Assembly (NCBI RefSeq): GCF_022447245.1
Contig: NZ_JAKVBC010000003.1
Coordinates: 212,733 to 276,732, forward strand
From: Kordia sp.
Lineage (GTDB): Bacteria; Bacteroidota; Bacteroidia; Flavobacteriales; Flavobacteriaceae
Direction of reading: 5' to 3'
DNA length: 64,000 nucleotides
The notes beneath the pieces are model-generated. The model was not told where the DNA came from. It made no database searches and saw only the letters and a list, made by a program, of their open reading frames with translations. Of this stretch, positions 35,547 to 43,391 are shown in pieces; the first letter of the stretch is position 1; each line of letters begins with the position of its first letter. Both the position numbers and the translations under genes were made by a program.

Positions 35547-35554
35547 TACTTTTG
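35547..35554 (+). promoter_or_regulatory. -7 box (TACTTTTG) of the acyl-CoA dehydrogenase operon
   Basis: Perfect TAnnTTTG, 55 nt upstream of the ATG at 35610. Confidence 0.6.
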
Positions 35555-35609
35555 TGTCATTGAAACAAATTAATTTAAATGTCTTACCATTAACTATTAA
35601 TTAGAGATT

Positions 35610-36770
35610 ATGACTACTGATTACTATAATATTGCATTCCAATACACTGAAGAGCAAAAATTAATTCAGGAGTCTACAAGAGAATGGGTTAACCGTTATG
35701 TAACTCCACAAATTCAAAAATGCTTTCAAAAATCTAAGCCCATACCTAATATAGTAGATGAACTTTCCAGAATTGGAGCTTTCGGTTTAATCATTCCAGA
35801 AAAATATGGAGGTATGGGAGCAGATTATGTTTCTTATGGATTAATGATGCAAGAATTAGAACGTGGAGATACTTCGGTAAGAGTAATGAGTTCCATACAA
35901 ACTTCATTAGTCATGTATGCTATTATGACTTTTGGTTCTGAAGAGCAAAAGGAAAAATATCTTCCCAAATTAGCAACAGGAGAATATTTAGGAGCTTTCG
36001 GACTTACTGAGCCTAATTTTGGTTCAAATACAGCAGGGATGCATTGCCATTTTCGAGAAGTAGACGATAAAATAATTTTGAATGGAAGTAAAATGTGGAT
36101 CGGGAATTCTACTGCCTGTGATATAGCCATTGTATCGGCGAAAGATGAAAAATCTAACGTACGTGGAATTATTGTTGAAACTGATAAAATATCAAATTTT
36201 AATTCTTCTCTAATTGAAGATAAATGGTCATTCCGAGCATCAAAAACAGGAGAGCTTATTTTTTCCGAATCTGAAATTTCTAAATCACAAATTTTACCAA
36301 AAAACAACAGTATTAGCGATGCCTATGAGTGTTTAAATATTGGTAGATATGCTGTAGCTTGGGGAAGTATTGGCATTGCCATTGACTGTTATGAAACAGC
36401 GTTGCTTTATTCGCAACAACGCATTCAATTTGGAAATCCTATTGCTAGTAAACAACTTATTCAAAAGAAACTAGCAGAAATGATTACCGAAATTACAAAA
36501 GCGCAATTGCTTTGTTATCAATTGGGTACATTGATGGATAATAATAAAGTAAATTATCAACAGATTTCCATGGCGAAACGTAGCAATGTAGAAATGGCGC
36601 AGTTTGTTGCTAAAGAAGCTAGACAAATTTTAGGTGGAATGGGAATTACAAATGATTATCCCATCATGCGACATCTGATGAATCTGGAAACACTAATTAC
36701 CTATCAAGGAACCCATGAAATGCATTTACTAATTACAGGAAGAGACATTACAGGAATCAATGCTATTTAA
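35610..36770 (+). CDS. Acyl-CoA dehydrogenase family protein with Gln in place of the catalytic Glu
   Basis: 386 residues, normal length and closest in pattern to glutaryl-CoA dehydrogenases (N-I-G-R-Y-A-V-A-W-G, G-A-F-G-L-T-E-P-N-F-G-S-N, I-L-N-G-S-K-M-W-I-G-N, R-I-Q-F-G-N-P-I-A, Q-I-L-G-G-M-G-I-T). FAD-binding features are intact. The usual Y-E-G-T base near the C-terminus is Y-Q-G-T: Gln366, codon CAA at 36705. At the alternative base position used by isovaleryl-type enzymes the residue is Gly (L-N-I-G-R), so no substitute Glu is evident. It may have another activity or a regulatory role. An ankyrin-repeat gene follows. Confidence 0.9.
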   Translation: MTTDYYNIAFQYTEEQKLIQESTREWVNRYVTPQIQKCFQKSKPIPNIVDELSRIGAFGLIIPEKYGGMGADYVSYGLMMQELERGDTSVRVMSSIQTSLVMYAIMTFGSEEQKEKYLPKLATGEYLGAFGLTEPNFGSNTAGMHCHFREVDDKIILNGSKMWIGNSTACDIAIVSAKDEKSNVRGIIVETDKISNFNSSLIEDKWSFRASKTGELIFSESEISKSQILPKNNSISDAYECLNIGRYAVAWGSIGIAIDCYETALLYSQQRIQFGNPIASKQLIQKKLAEMITEITKAQLLCYQLGTLMDNNKVNYQQISMAKRSNVEMAQFVAKEARQILGGMGITNDYPIMRHLMNLETLITYQGTHEMHLLITGRDITGINAI

Positions 36771-36806
36771 AGACAATTTTTGACAAAAAATAAAAACCAA
36801 CCAACC

Positions 36807-38300
36807 ATGAGACTTATACTATCACTCTTTTTTCTTTTTTCTATTTTGTTTGTGAATGCACAAGAAGAAAATATCTTTTTGAAACGTGAATTCTGGAAAT
36901 CCAAACCAAGTGTTTCAGAAATCAAACAAAACATTAAAAAAGGAAATGATCCTACAGAAAAAGATCGTTTTTCTTTTGATGCGGTATCCTATGCTATTAT
37001 GGATAATGCTCCTGTAGAAAGCATAAAGTATTTGTTGACTATAGAAGGAAATTCAGTTTCTAAACCTACGCATGGTGGTATAACTTATTTATTATGGGCT
37101 TCGTATAAAGGGAATCAAGATATCATGCGTCACTTATTGAGTTTAGGAGCAGATTCAAGCTTTACAACTTCAAGAGGAACAAATATGCTTTTGATGGCCG
37201 CTGTTGGTGGTGTAGAAAACCCTGAAGTGTACGAATTAATTCTAGCGCAAGGAATTCCAATTGATTATACCAATGAATCTGGAGCAAATGCGCTATTGTT
37301 GTTATCTGGTTCTACATTAAAAGATCATACTATTTTTAAATATTTCATCAATAAAAATGTTCCTCTAGATGTGAAAGATACAAACGGAAATAATCTCTTT
37401 TTCTATGCAGCGCGTGGAGGAGATATTAATGCTATGAAATTTTGGAAAGAAAAAGGTGTAGCACATGATTATGTAAATACTAAAGGAGAAAATGCATTAT
37501 TGTTTGCAACATATGGAATGAGACGTAGAACTTTACAGCTTGAAACTTTTAAATACTTATCAGAAGAGTTAAAACTAGAAATTGATGTTGTAAATTGGGA
37601 AGGAAAAACACCATTACATCTTGCAGTTAGAAGAGCTAAGCCTGAATTATTAGATTTTTTTTTGGCAAATGGTGTATCTGTAAACCAAATTGATGAAAAT
37701 GGTAATACTGCCCTTATAAATGCAGCTGTTGGATCTAAAAATAATTTAGAAAAAATAATATCCAGAACAAATCAAATAAACCATCGTAATCATAAAGGGG
37801 AATCAGCATTGACAATGGCTGTTAAAAGAAACGCCAAAGATAATTTTGACTTTTTAATAGCAAATGGTGCTGACTATAATATAAAAGATAATCAAGGAAA
37901 CGATTTGATGCATTATGCCTTTAAATCGTACAATTCTCGCAAAGAAGAAGCTTCAAAACATATTATAGAGATATTAAAAACTAAAGGCGTATATAATTCT
38001 AAAACTTATAAAGATGGTAACACATTAGCACATATAGCCATTGAGGAAAATGATTCTTTTCTTTTGAAAAAAGCCATTGACCTTGGAGTTGATTTGAATC
38101 AAAAAAATGATATCAATTTGAGTCCATTACATTTAGCAGCCATGAAAGCCAAAGACACCAAGTTGATATCAATACTATTAGCCTATGGTGCTGATAAAAA
38201 TATACGCACGAACTTTAATGAAAGTCCATATGACATGGCCATACAAAATGAATTACTTAATAAAGAAAAAACTGATTTAACACTTTTGAAAATAGATTAG
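36807..38300 (+). CDS. Secreted ankyrin-repeat protein
   Basis: 498 residues from the ATG at 36807, which opens a signal peptide (L-S-L-F-F-L-F-S-I-L-F-V-N-A-Q); a frame start nine codons upstream would bury it. The body is about 12 ankyrin repeats (G-G-I-T-Y-L-L-W-A-S-Y-K-G-N, G-K-T-P-L-H-L-A-V-R-R-A, G-N-T-A-L-I-N-A-A, L-S-P-L-H-L-A-A-M-K-A). Exported ankyrin proteins usually bind a partner; the gene upstream (36 nt gap) is the Gln-variant acyl-CoA dehydrogenase and shares its promoter. Confidence 0.9.
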   Translation: MRLILSLFFLFSILFVNAQEENIFLKREFWKSKPSVSEIKQNIKKGNDPTEKDRFSFDAVSYAIMDNAPVESIKYLLTIEGNSVSKPTHGGITYLLWASYKGNQDIMRHLLSLGADSSFTTSRGTNMLLMAAVGGVENPEVYELILAQGIPIDYTNESGANALLLLSGSTLKDHTIFKYFINKNVPLDVKDTNGNNLFFYAARGGDINAMKFWKEKGVAHDYVNTKGENALLFATYGMRRRTLQLETFKYLSEELKLEIDVVNWEGKTPLHLAVRRAKPELLDFFLANGVSVNQIDENGNTALINAAVGSKNNLEKIISRTNQINHRNHKGESALTMAVKRNAKDNFDFLIANGADYNIKDNQGNDLMHYAFKSYNSRKEEASKHIIEILKTKGVYNSKTYKDGNTLAHIAIEENDSFLLKKAIDLGVDLNQKNDINLSPLHLAAMKAKDTKLISILLAYGADKNIRTNFNESPYDMAIQNELLNKEKTDLTLLKID

Positions 38301-38369
38301 TTTCTCAGTCGTTTCTGATATAATTTAAATTATTATCATTTGTGTTTCGTTTTCCTATTAGGAAAATTT

Positions 38370-38403
38370 AAACTCCTTTTGCAAAAACAGAAGGAGTTTT
38401 TTT
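38370..38403 (+). terminator. Rho-independent terminator after the ankyrin gene
   Basis: AAACTCCTT (38370-38378) and AAGGAGTTT (38391-38399) followed by T residues to 38403. Confidence 0.75.
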
Positions 38404-38476
38404 ATAATGATGATTTTAACAAAAAATCGTACATTTAAATCAGTCTTGAACATAAATCAATCAAAATAATAATAAT

Positions 38477-38848
38477 ATGAAATTAGGTGCATTTTCGGTG
38501 AGTCTTGCTGTAAAAGACATTCATACTTCTAAAGCTTTTTATGAAAATCTTGGTTTTTCAACGTTCCATGGAGATATCAATCAGAATTGGTTGATTATGA
38601 AAAATGAGCAAATTGTCATTGGACTTTTTCAAGGAATGTTTGAAGATAATATTTTAACCTTTAATCCTGGTTGGACACAAGATGCACAACCTATGGAATC
38701 GTTTACAGATATTAGAGAGATTCAGAAAGAACTGAAAAGTAAAAACTTCGAATTTTCAACAGAGGCCGACGAAAGTGCTTCTGGACCTGCAAGTTTTGTC
38801 ATTAAAGATCCGGATGGTAATGTCATTTTGATGGATCAACATGTATAA
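38477..38848 (+). CDS. VOC (glyoxalase/bleomycin-resistance) family protein
   Basis: 123 residues. The single vicinal-oxygen-chelate unit shows F-S-V-S-L-A-V-K-D-I-H-T-S-K-A-F-Y-E-N-L-G-F at the start and S-F-V-I-K-D-P-D-G-N-V-I-L-M-D at the end. Family members are metal-dependent isomerases, dioxygenases or drug-binding proteins; the substrate is unknown. It has no obvious operon partner. Confidence 0.92.
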   Translation: MKLGAFSVSLAVKDIHTSKAFYENLGFSTFHGDINQNWLIMKNEQIVIGLFQGMFEDNILTFNPGWTQDAQPMESFTDIREIQKELKSKNFEFSTEADESASGPASFVIKDPDGNVILMDQHV

Positions 38849-38962
38849 TTTTAGATTCACTTCACTTTGATTGCGTTTAGTGTAAGCGCTTTTTTTATGT
38901 GATGAATGACGGTGATTGATTCTCATTCACATAGCAATTTTTTTGTGTCTTATTGTATATAT

Positions 38963-40073
38963 TTAGTTGATACTCTCTCCTTTATTAGCTTTATCTAAAT
39001 TGGCTTGAACTCTGCCTTTGCTTGCTTCATTTGGTGGATTTGCTAAGGCTTTTTTCAAGTGCTTTGCTGCAGATTTATGATCTCCTTTTGCAGAATAAGC
39101 TCTTGCTAATCCGTAATGTACTGGCCATGTTCCTTTGTTCTTTTTAGTATTGTATTCAAAAACTTCCATCGCTTTATCGTTCATTCCCTGTCCAATTAAT
39201 TGACGTCCATATTGATGAATTTCAAAGACAGTTGCAGTAGGTAATACTTCATCCATTGCTGCTAAAGCTTCTGTTTTCTTGTTTTGCTTCATCAATATTG
39301 CTGCCTTTATTTGTGAATTGGCAAAAGTTCTCTTACTGAAAAATTGTCCAGAAATAGCACTGTTAATCCAAGTCAATGCCTCGTCTAAATTGCCTCCATT
39401 ATTTAGAGCATAGTTTGCAGCTTGTTCCCAAGTTTGACGTTGAAATCCTGGCTGATCTTGCATTTTATTACGAATATCTGTAAATACAATATTTGTTACG
39501 TCAAAGCCTACTTTAAAAGGAATTTCTTTCTTTCCCCATTGCAAAGCTAAGGTTGCAGAATTTGCATCAACACTTACAAAGTTATATGTTAATAATTCTA
39601 CATGAGGAATTTCTTTTGAAGTTACATCTACTTGTAACACATCTTCTGATGGTTTGTAAAAATAGCTTCCCCATGAGGTACTATTACTAGAAAAAATAAC
39701 GGTTACATTTCCATTATCTCTGACAATCATTTGTAATCCGTACGATCCAGCTTTGATAGCTTTTCCTTCTACAGTAGCATCATCGCTAAATGTAATTGTG
39801 GGTATTTTCATTGGCACCTGCACGCCAAGGAGCTGCTTTTGATGTTCCAAATCCAAGGTTAGTGAGTCCATAAGGAACCAATTTTCCCCAAATTTCACGT
39901 CCGCGAACACTCGGTCTTGAGTACGTAACTGAAACTTCAGATATTCCAACTGTTTGAGAAACGGTGGCTTTTTGACTTCCGCGAGGTATGTTGAGTTGTG
40001 CAAAAGAAGTCGTTGCAAAAAGCATGCATATAAATAAGGATATGCTTCCCATAAAGGTAGTTTTTGATTTCAT
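38963..40073 (-). pseudogene. DUF2911 secreted protein gene with one frameshift
   Basis: The signal peptide and N-terminal part (M-K-S-K-T-T-F-M-G...A-Q, then V-T-Y-S-R-P-S-V-R-G-R-E-I-W-G-K-L-V-P-Y-G and P-W-R-A-G-A-N-E-N-T) are in frame from 40073; the rest (I-T-F-S-D-D-A-T-V-E-G-K, then tetratricopeptide-like helices) is in another frame ending at 38963. One extra G in the GGG at 39800-39802 (plus strand) accounts for it. Everything else is intact, about 370 residues in total. It is either a recent pseudogene, a sequencing error, or a slip site; the run is only three bases, so slippage is unlikely. Confidence 0.85.
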
Positions 40074-40251
40074 AATCTTAGGTGTTAATTAGGTTTTTGT
40101 GGGGTAAATTTCAAATTTTGCATTCTTGTTATAACTTTGTTAATCTTGTAACTAAATATGTTAATTAACATTTGTAAGATAACAGCCTATCTAAGAAAAT
40201 GTTAGTATATTTCGACCGTTTTTGAGATCTAAATTTTAGTACAAGATTGAC

Positions 40252-41010
40252 ATGAAGAAGATACTGTATTGTTTACTGTTTTTCCCGCTATTCCTTACTG
40301 CACAAATTAATGAAAGTGATTCACTAAAGTTAAAAGCTGATTTATCTTTGACTGGATTTTGGCAAGGCGGAAATGTAGATACGTTTATTTTTAGAGCCAA
40401 ATCGGAAGTAGCCTTTACACCGTTTCGAAAATGGGTTTTTAAAACAAAAAACTCCTATGTGTATCAAGAGTTTGGCAAAGAAAAAGCGGATGAAGATATT
40501 TTGAGTCTTAATTTTTTGTATCTAAATCCAGAACGAAAATTTTATCCGTTAGCATTGGCTTTTGTAAGTACGAATTTCCGCAGAGAAATTGATCTGCGTT
40601 ATCTTGTTGGTGGTGGATTTACCTATCAAATTCTAACACACAAAAAACATTGGCTAAAAGTTTCGCTAACTAGCGAGTATGAATATACCCGTTTCTCTAT
40701 GGCTGATTTCAATTATGATGAATTTGACAACAGTGGAACCATTAATACGCTTCGAGGTACCATTTGGATCAATGGAAAATATCATTTGTTCAAAGACAAA
40801 GTTATTCTGAGTCATGAAAGCTATTTTCAACCTTCTTTCCGTTATAGTAATAATTTTCGTTGGCAAGCCGATATTGGTGTCGAACTGCCTATTTGGAAGT
40901 TTTTAAACTTTAAAGTGAATTATTTACATACGTTTGAAAGTGTTGTAATTAATGATCAGAAGCAAGAGGATCAATTTTTAACGTTTGGATTGACCTTGAA
41001 GAGTTATTAG
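40252..41010 (+). CDS. DUF481 family outer-membrane protein
   Basis: 252 residues with a signal peptide (L-L-F-F-P-L-F-L-T-A-Q). The DUF481 pattern of paired beta strands is visible (L-S-L-T-G-F-W-Q-G-G-N-V-D-T, W-V-F-K-T-K-N-S-Y-V-Y, R-Y-L-V-G-G-G-F-T-Y-Q, V-N-Y-L-H-T-F-E-S-V-V). These proteins are thought to form small beta-barrels in the outer membrane; function is not established. Confidence 0.88.
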   Translation: MKKILYCLLFFPLFLTAQINESDSLKLKADLSLTGFWQGGNVDTFIFRAKSEVAFTPFRKWVFKTKNSYVYQEFGKEKADEDILSLNFLYLNPERKFYPLALAFVSTNFRREIDLRYLVGGGFTYQILTHKKHWLKVSLTSEYEYTRFSMADFNYDEFDNSGTINTLRGTIWINGKYHLFKDKVILSHESYFQPSFRYSNNFRWQADIGVELPIWKFLNFKVNYLHTFESVVINDQKQEDQFLTFGLTLKSY

Positions 41011-41115
41011 TTTGGGTATTGGGTAGCTTCGCTTTAGTGGTACTGGAAAATATTTCTCCTATTTTAATTTCAAACGTACATCCTAAACTTATAAATATTC
41101 AAACTACAGCATTCA

Positions 41116-41583
41116 CTATTCATCATTTTTCTTCCTTCTCATTTCGCTTCTACGCATTGGCATGGAATCTACTTTATTGAAGAGTTTCGTTTTAGTCAAT
41201 ACATTGTTTTGCTGTAGCTTCACGCCACCATCCAAGCCTATAAGAATAACTTCAAACTCGCTTTTATTATTGACAATTTTTGCAAGCTTCCCGTGCAGTT
41301 TCCCAACGTTATTAAGCGTTAGATTTTTATAATTTATGAATGTAAAATCCTCTTCAATGATTGTATACAGTACAAATTTACGCTCTATCAATTCGCTTGC
41401 TACATTTTTAATTTGATTGAGTTGGGCTTGGAACTGTTTGGATTCAGGATACGTAGTTTTTACAATAAGAATTCGGTTTTCCCATCGATGCTGTTTTAGA
41501 TCTTGTGCAAACAGATTCGCACAAAATCCTATCATACTGAATAATACAATATTCCGAAACAATGTTAACAGTTTAGGTATCAT
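41116..41583 (-). CDS. DUF4174 domain protein
   Basis: 155 residues with an N-terminal hydrophobic export signal (F-S-M-I-G-F-C-A-N-L-F-A-Q). The DUF4174 hallmark is near W-E-N-R-I-L-I-V and the strand F-E-V-I-L-I-G-L-D-G-G-V-K-L with the helix around D-S-M-P-M-R-R-S-E-M. The fold resembles thioredoxin but has no Cys pair. Its ATG overlaps the stop of the upstream gene by 4 nt, so translation is coupled. Confidence 0.85.
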   Translation of the reverse strand: MIPKLLTLFRNIVLFSMIGFCANLFAQDLKQHRWENRILIVKTTYPESKQFQAQLNQIKNVASELIERKFVLYTIIEEDFTFINYKNLTLNNVGKLHGKLAKIVNNKSEFEVILIGLDGGVKLQQNNVLTKTKLFNKVDSMPMRRSEMRRKKNDE

Positions 41584-42053
41584 TCTATTCTAACTAGTTC
41601 ACGAAATTCTTGATTATTAAAATCGCCTCCGACAAATAGTCTATCTGTTTCTTTGGTTTTTCCTTTTGCTACAAAGAGGTTAAAAGATTCTGCATCACCA
41701 TAGGGATCACCTTGACGGTCTCTAAAAAATACCATGTGAGGATTTCCGTGATTGGTTATTAAGATAAATGGTACTTTTAGTTCTTTTCCTTTCATGAAAA
41801 TTGTCATAAATCCAGCATGGTATATAACTTCGCCTGCAAAATCTTTATTAAATTTTTCAGGTATCAGGCTAAGAATTGATGTATCTTTTTTAAACATAAT
41901 TGTTACATCATCTTTTTCATGTTTCCAAGTCCCGTCAATAGCGCTAGCAACTACATTTTCTTTATCATATATACATTTAAAAGGTGTTTCATTTTGACTG
42001 TATCCAGTTAGCATAAACGTAAAAAGAAATACCAATGCAATTGTTTTTTTCAT
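41580..42053 (-). CDS. Hypothetical secreted protein, 157 aa
   Basis: Signal peptide (L-V-F-L-F-T-F-M-L-T-G-Y-S-Q). The mature part has W-K-H-E-K-D-D-V-T-I-M-F, I-L-I-T-N-H-G-N-P-H-M-V-F-F-R-D-R and F-N-L-F-V-A-K-G-K, suggesting a compact beta fold. Not assigned to a family. It overlaps the DUF4174 gene by 4 nt; the two are probably made together. Confidence 0.7.
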   Translation of the reverse strand: MKKTIALVFLFTFMLTGYSQNETPFKCIYDKENVVASAIDGTWKHEKDDVTIMFKKDTSILSLIPEKFNKDFAGEVIYHAGFMTIFMKGKELKVPFILITNHGNPHMVFFRDRQGDPYGDAESFNLFVAKGKTKETDRLFVGGDFNNQEFRELVRIE

Positions 42054-42134
42054 GGTTATCAGTTTTGAATGAAGTGTTCTTTAAAGTTAGTAAGAATATT
42101 CAAGCAATAATAAAAAAATAGGTGTTTTTTAATA

Positions 42135-42701
42135 CTATCGAGTTTTATCAAGCAATAACATTCCACCAAAGCAACTATTTTCCGCTGTTAAAATTCCTTT
42201 ATTAAATAAAGCATGTGCGCACATTCTCATTTCATTGTCATTTTTGATGGTAATTCCCCAATCTTTTCCATTTTCAATTCTGTACACTAAAGAATCTATT
42301 TTGATTTGATTTTCATATTCAGACAGTTCTTTCATAGAGTATTCACAAAATGCGCTAATATTCCATAAAGCGCTATCACTTTTAAACTCAAAATATCTCT
42401 CCTTATTTTTTCTTACCATTTCATAAACATTTTTGTATTCATTTTTAGCATGGTTAGCATTCATTTCCATTTTTAATGCTCCCCACAAAAAATTTCCTTT
42501 TGCACAATATTCTCTGGTTTCTCCATTATTCAGATTTTTAACCTTAATAACGAGAAAGTTTTGAACAGTACTCCCATTACTGATAGCTTTCAAATAATTC
42601 AGATATTTCTTTTTTTCTATGGGATTTACTTCTTTTTGAACTGCTTCGTTACATGATATAAAAAATGAAATGATCAATATGAATAAGATTGCTTTTTTCA
42701 T
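42135..42701 (-). CDS. Hypothetical lipoprotein, 188 aa
   Basis: Lipoprotein signal (I-L-I-I-S-F-F-I-S-C-N-E) with Cys near residue 17. The mature part has Y-L-K-A-I-S-N-G-S-T-V-Q-N-F and C-A-H-A-L-F-N-K-G-I-L-T-A-E-N-S-C-F-G-G-M, with further Cys residues that may form a disulfide. No family recognised; it stands alone on the minus strand. Confidence 0.65.
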   Translation of the reverse strand: MKKAILFILIISFFISCNEAVQKEVNPIEKKKYLNYLKAISNGSTVQNFLVIKVKNLNNGETREYCAKGNFLWGALKMEMNANHAKNEYKNVYEMVRKNKERYFEFKSDSALWNISAFCEYSMKELSEYENQIKIDSLVYRIENGKDWGITIKNDNEMRMCAHALFNKGILTAENSCFGGMLLLDKTR

Positions 42702-42828
42702 TCCTTTCTTAATTTAGTTTTTTGATTGATTCTGAAAGCTATTAAATATGAACTGAAATTATAAATATTTATTGTTACAAAAATCAATGGTTTTGTTTAT
42801 GACACCTTTCGTTCCAATGCAATTTTAG

Positions 42829-43233
42829 TTAACTCAGTTGATTCACATCTTTTACTGTAGTTCCACTTCTATTTGCCATACCTTTGGCTGCATTGCTAGC
42901 TGCCACATGGGATCCCGATTGAAAAGTTGCTATTGTACCATTATTAAATTCTGCTTCAGGCGAATGTGTTGCCTTTCCAACTCCTCTGGCTGCTTTATCT
43001 CCTTTACTACCTGGCTGTTTTTTACCTGTTACACCTTTTGCTAGTTGTATTGGTGCTTTTTTTTGCAAAGTAGTATTTGTATGCATTACATCTACTAATT
43101 TTAGTTGCGAGACCACTTCCGAGCGATTATCTTTTAACTGAAAAGAAGTTTTTGTATCGTTTTGTCTGGTAGTAATAGTATTCGCTACTGATGTGTTTTG
43201 AGACTTTACAGGCTTATTTTTATAAGAATTCAT
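42829..43233 (-). CDS. Small protein with an N-terminus like eCIS/toxin-associated proteins
   Basis: 134 residues, no signal peptide. It has F-Q-L-K-D-N-R-S-E-V-V-S-Q-L-K-L and then Q-K-K-A-P-I-Q-L-A-K-G, similar to the D-N-R-P-E-A-x-x-Q-x-K-L ... P-I-Q motif found at the N-termini of cargo and toxin-like proteins associated with extracellular contractile injection systems. The rest is Gly/Lys/Ala-rich and low-complexity (G-K-A-T-H-S-P-E-A-E-F-N-N-G). No contractile-system or toxin genes are in the window, so it would be an orphan cargo or a remnant. Confidence 0.5.
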   Translation of the reverse strand: MNSYKNKPVKSQNTSVANTITTRQNDTKTSFQLKDNRSEVVSQLKLVDVMHTNTTLQKKAPIQLAKGVTGKKQPGSKGDKAARGVGKATHSPEAEFNNGTIATFQSGSHVAASNAAKGMANRSGTTVKDVNQLS

Positions 43234-43341
43234 AGTTAAACATATGTATTTTAATCCTTAAAAGTCTTTATTCAACTTGTAAAACTGCTAATGTCTATGA
43301 ATTGTATACGTTTGTGCTTTTTATCATTTTTAAAAGACAAA

Positions 43342-43368
43342 AAAAGCCTCTCCCAAGGAAAGGCTTTT
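43342..43368 (-). terminator. Terminator of the secreted nuclease gene
   Basis: AAAAGCCT (43342-43349) and AGGCTTTT (43361-43368); 11-nt loop, about 24 bp after the stop codon on the minus strand. Confidence 0.65.
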
Positions 43369-43391
43369 CATAATTTATATATAAATAGTGA

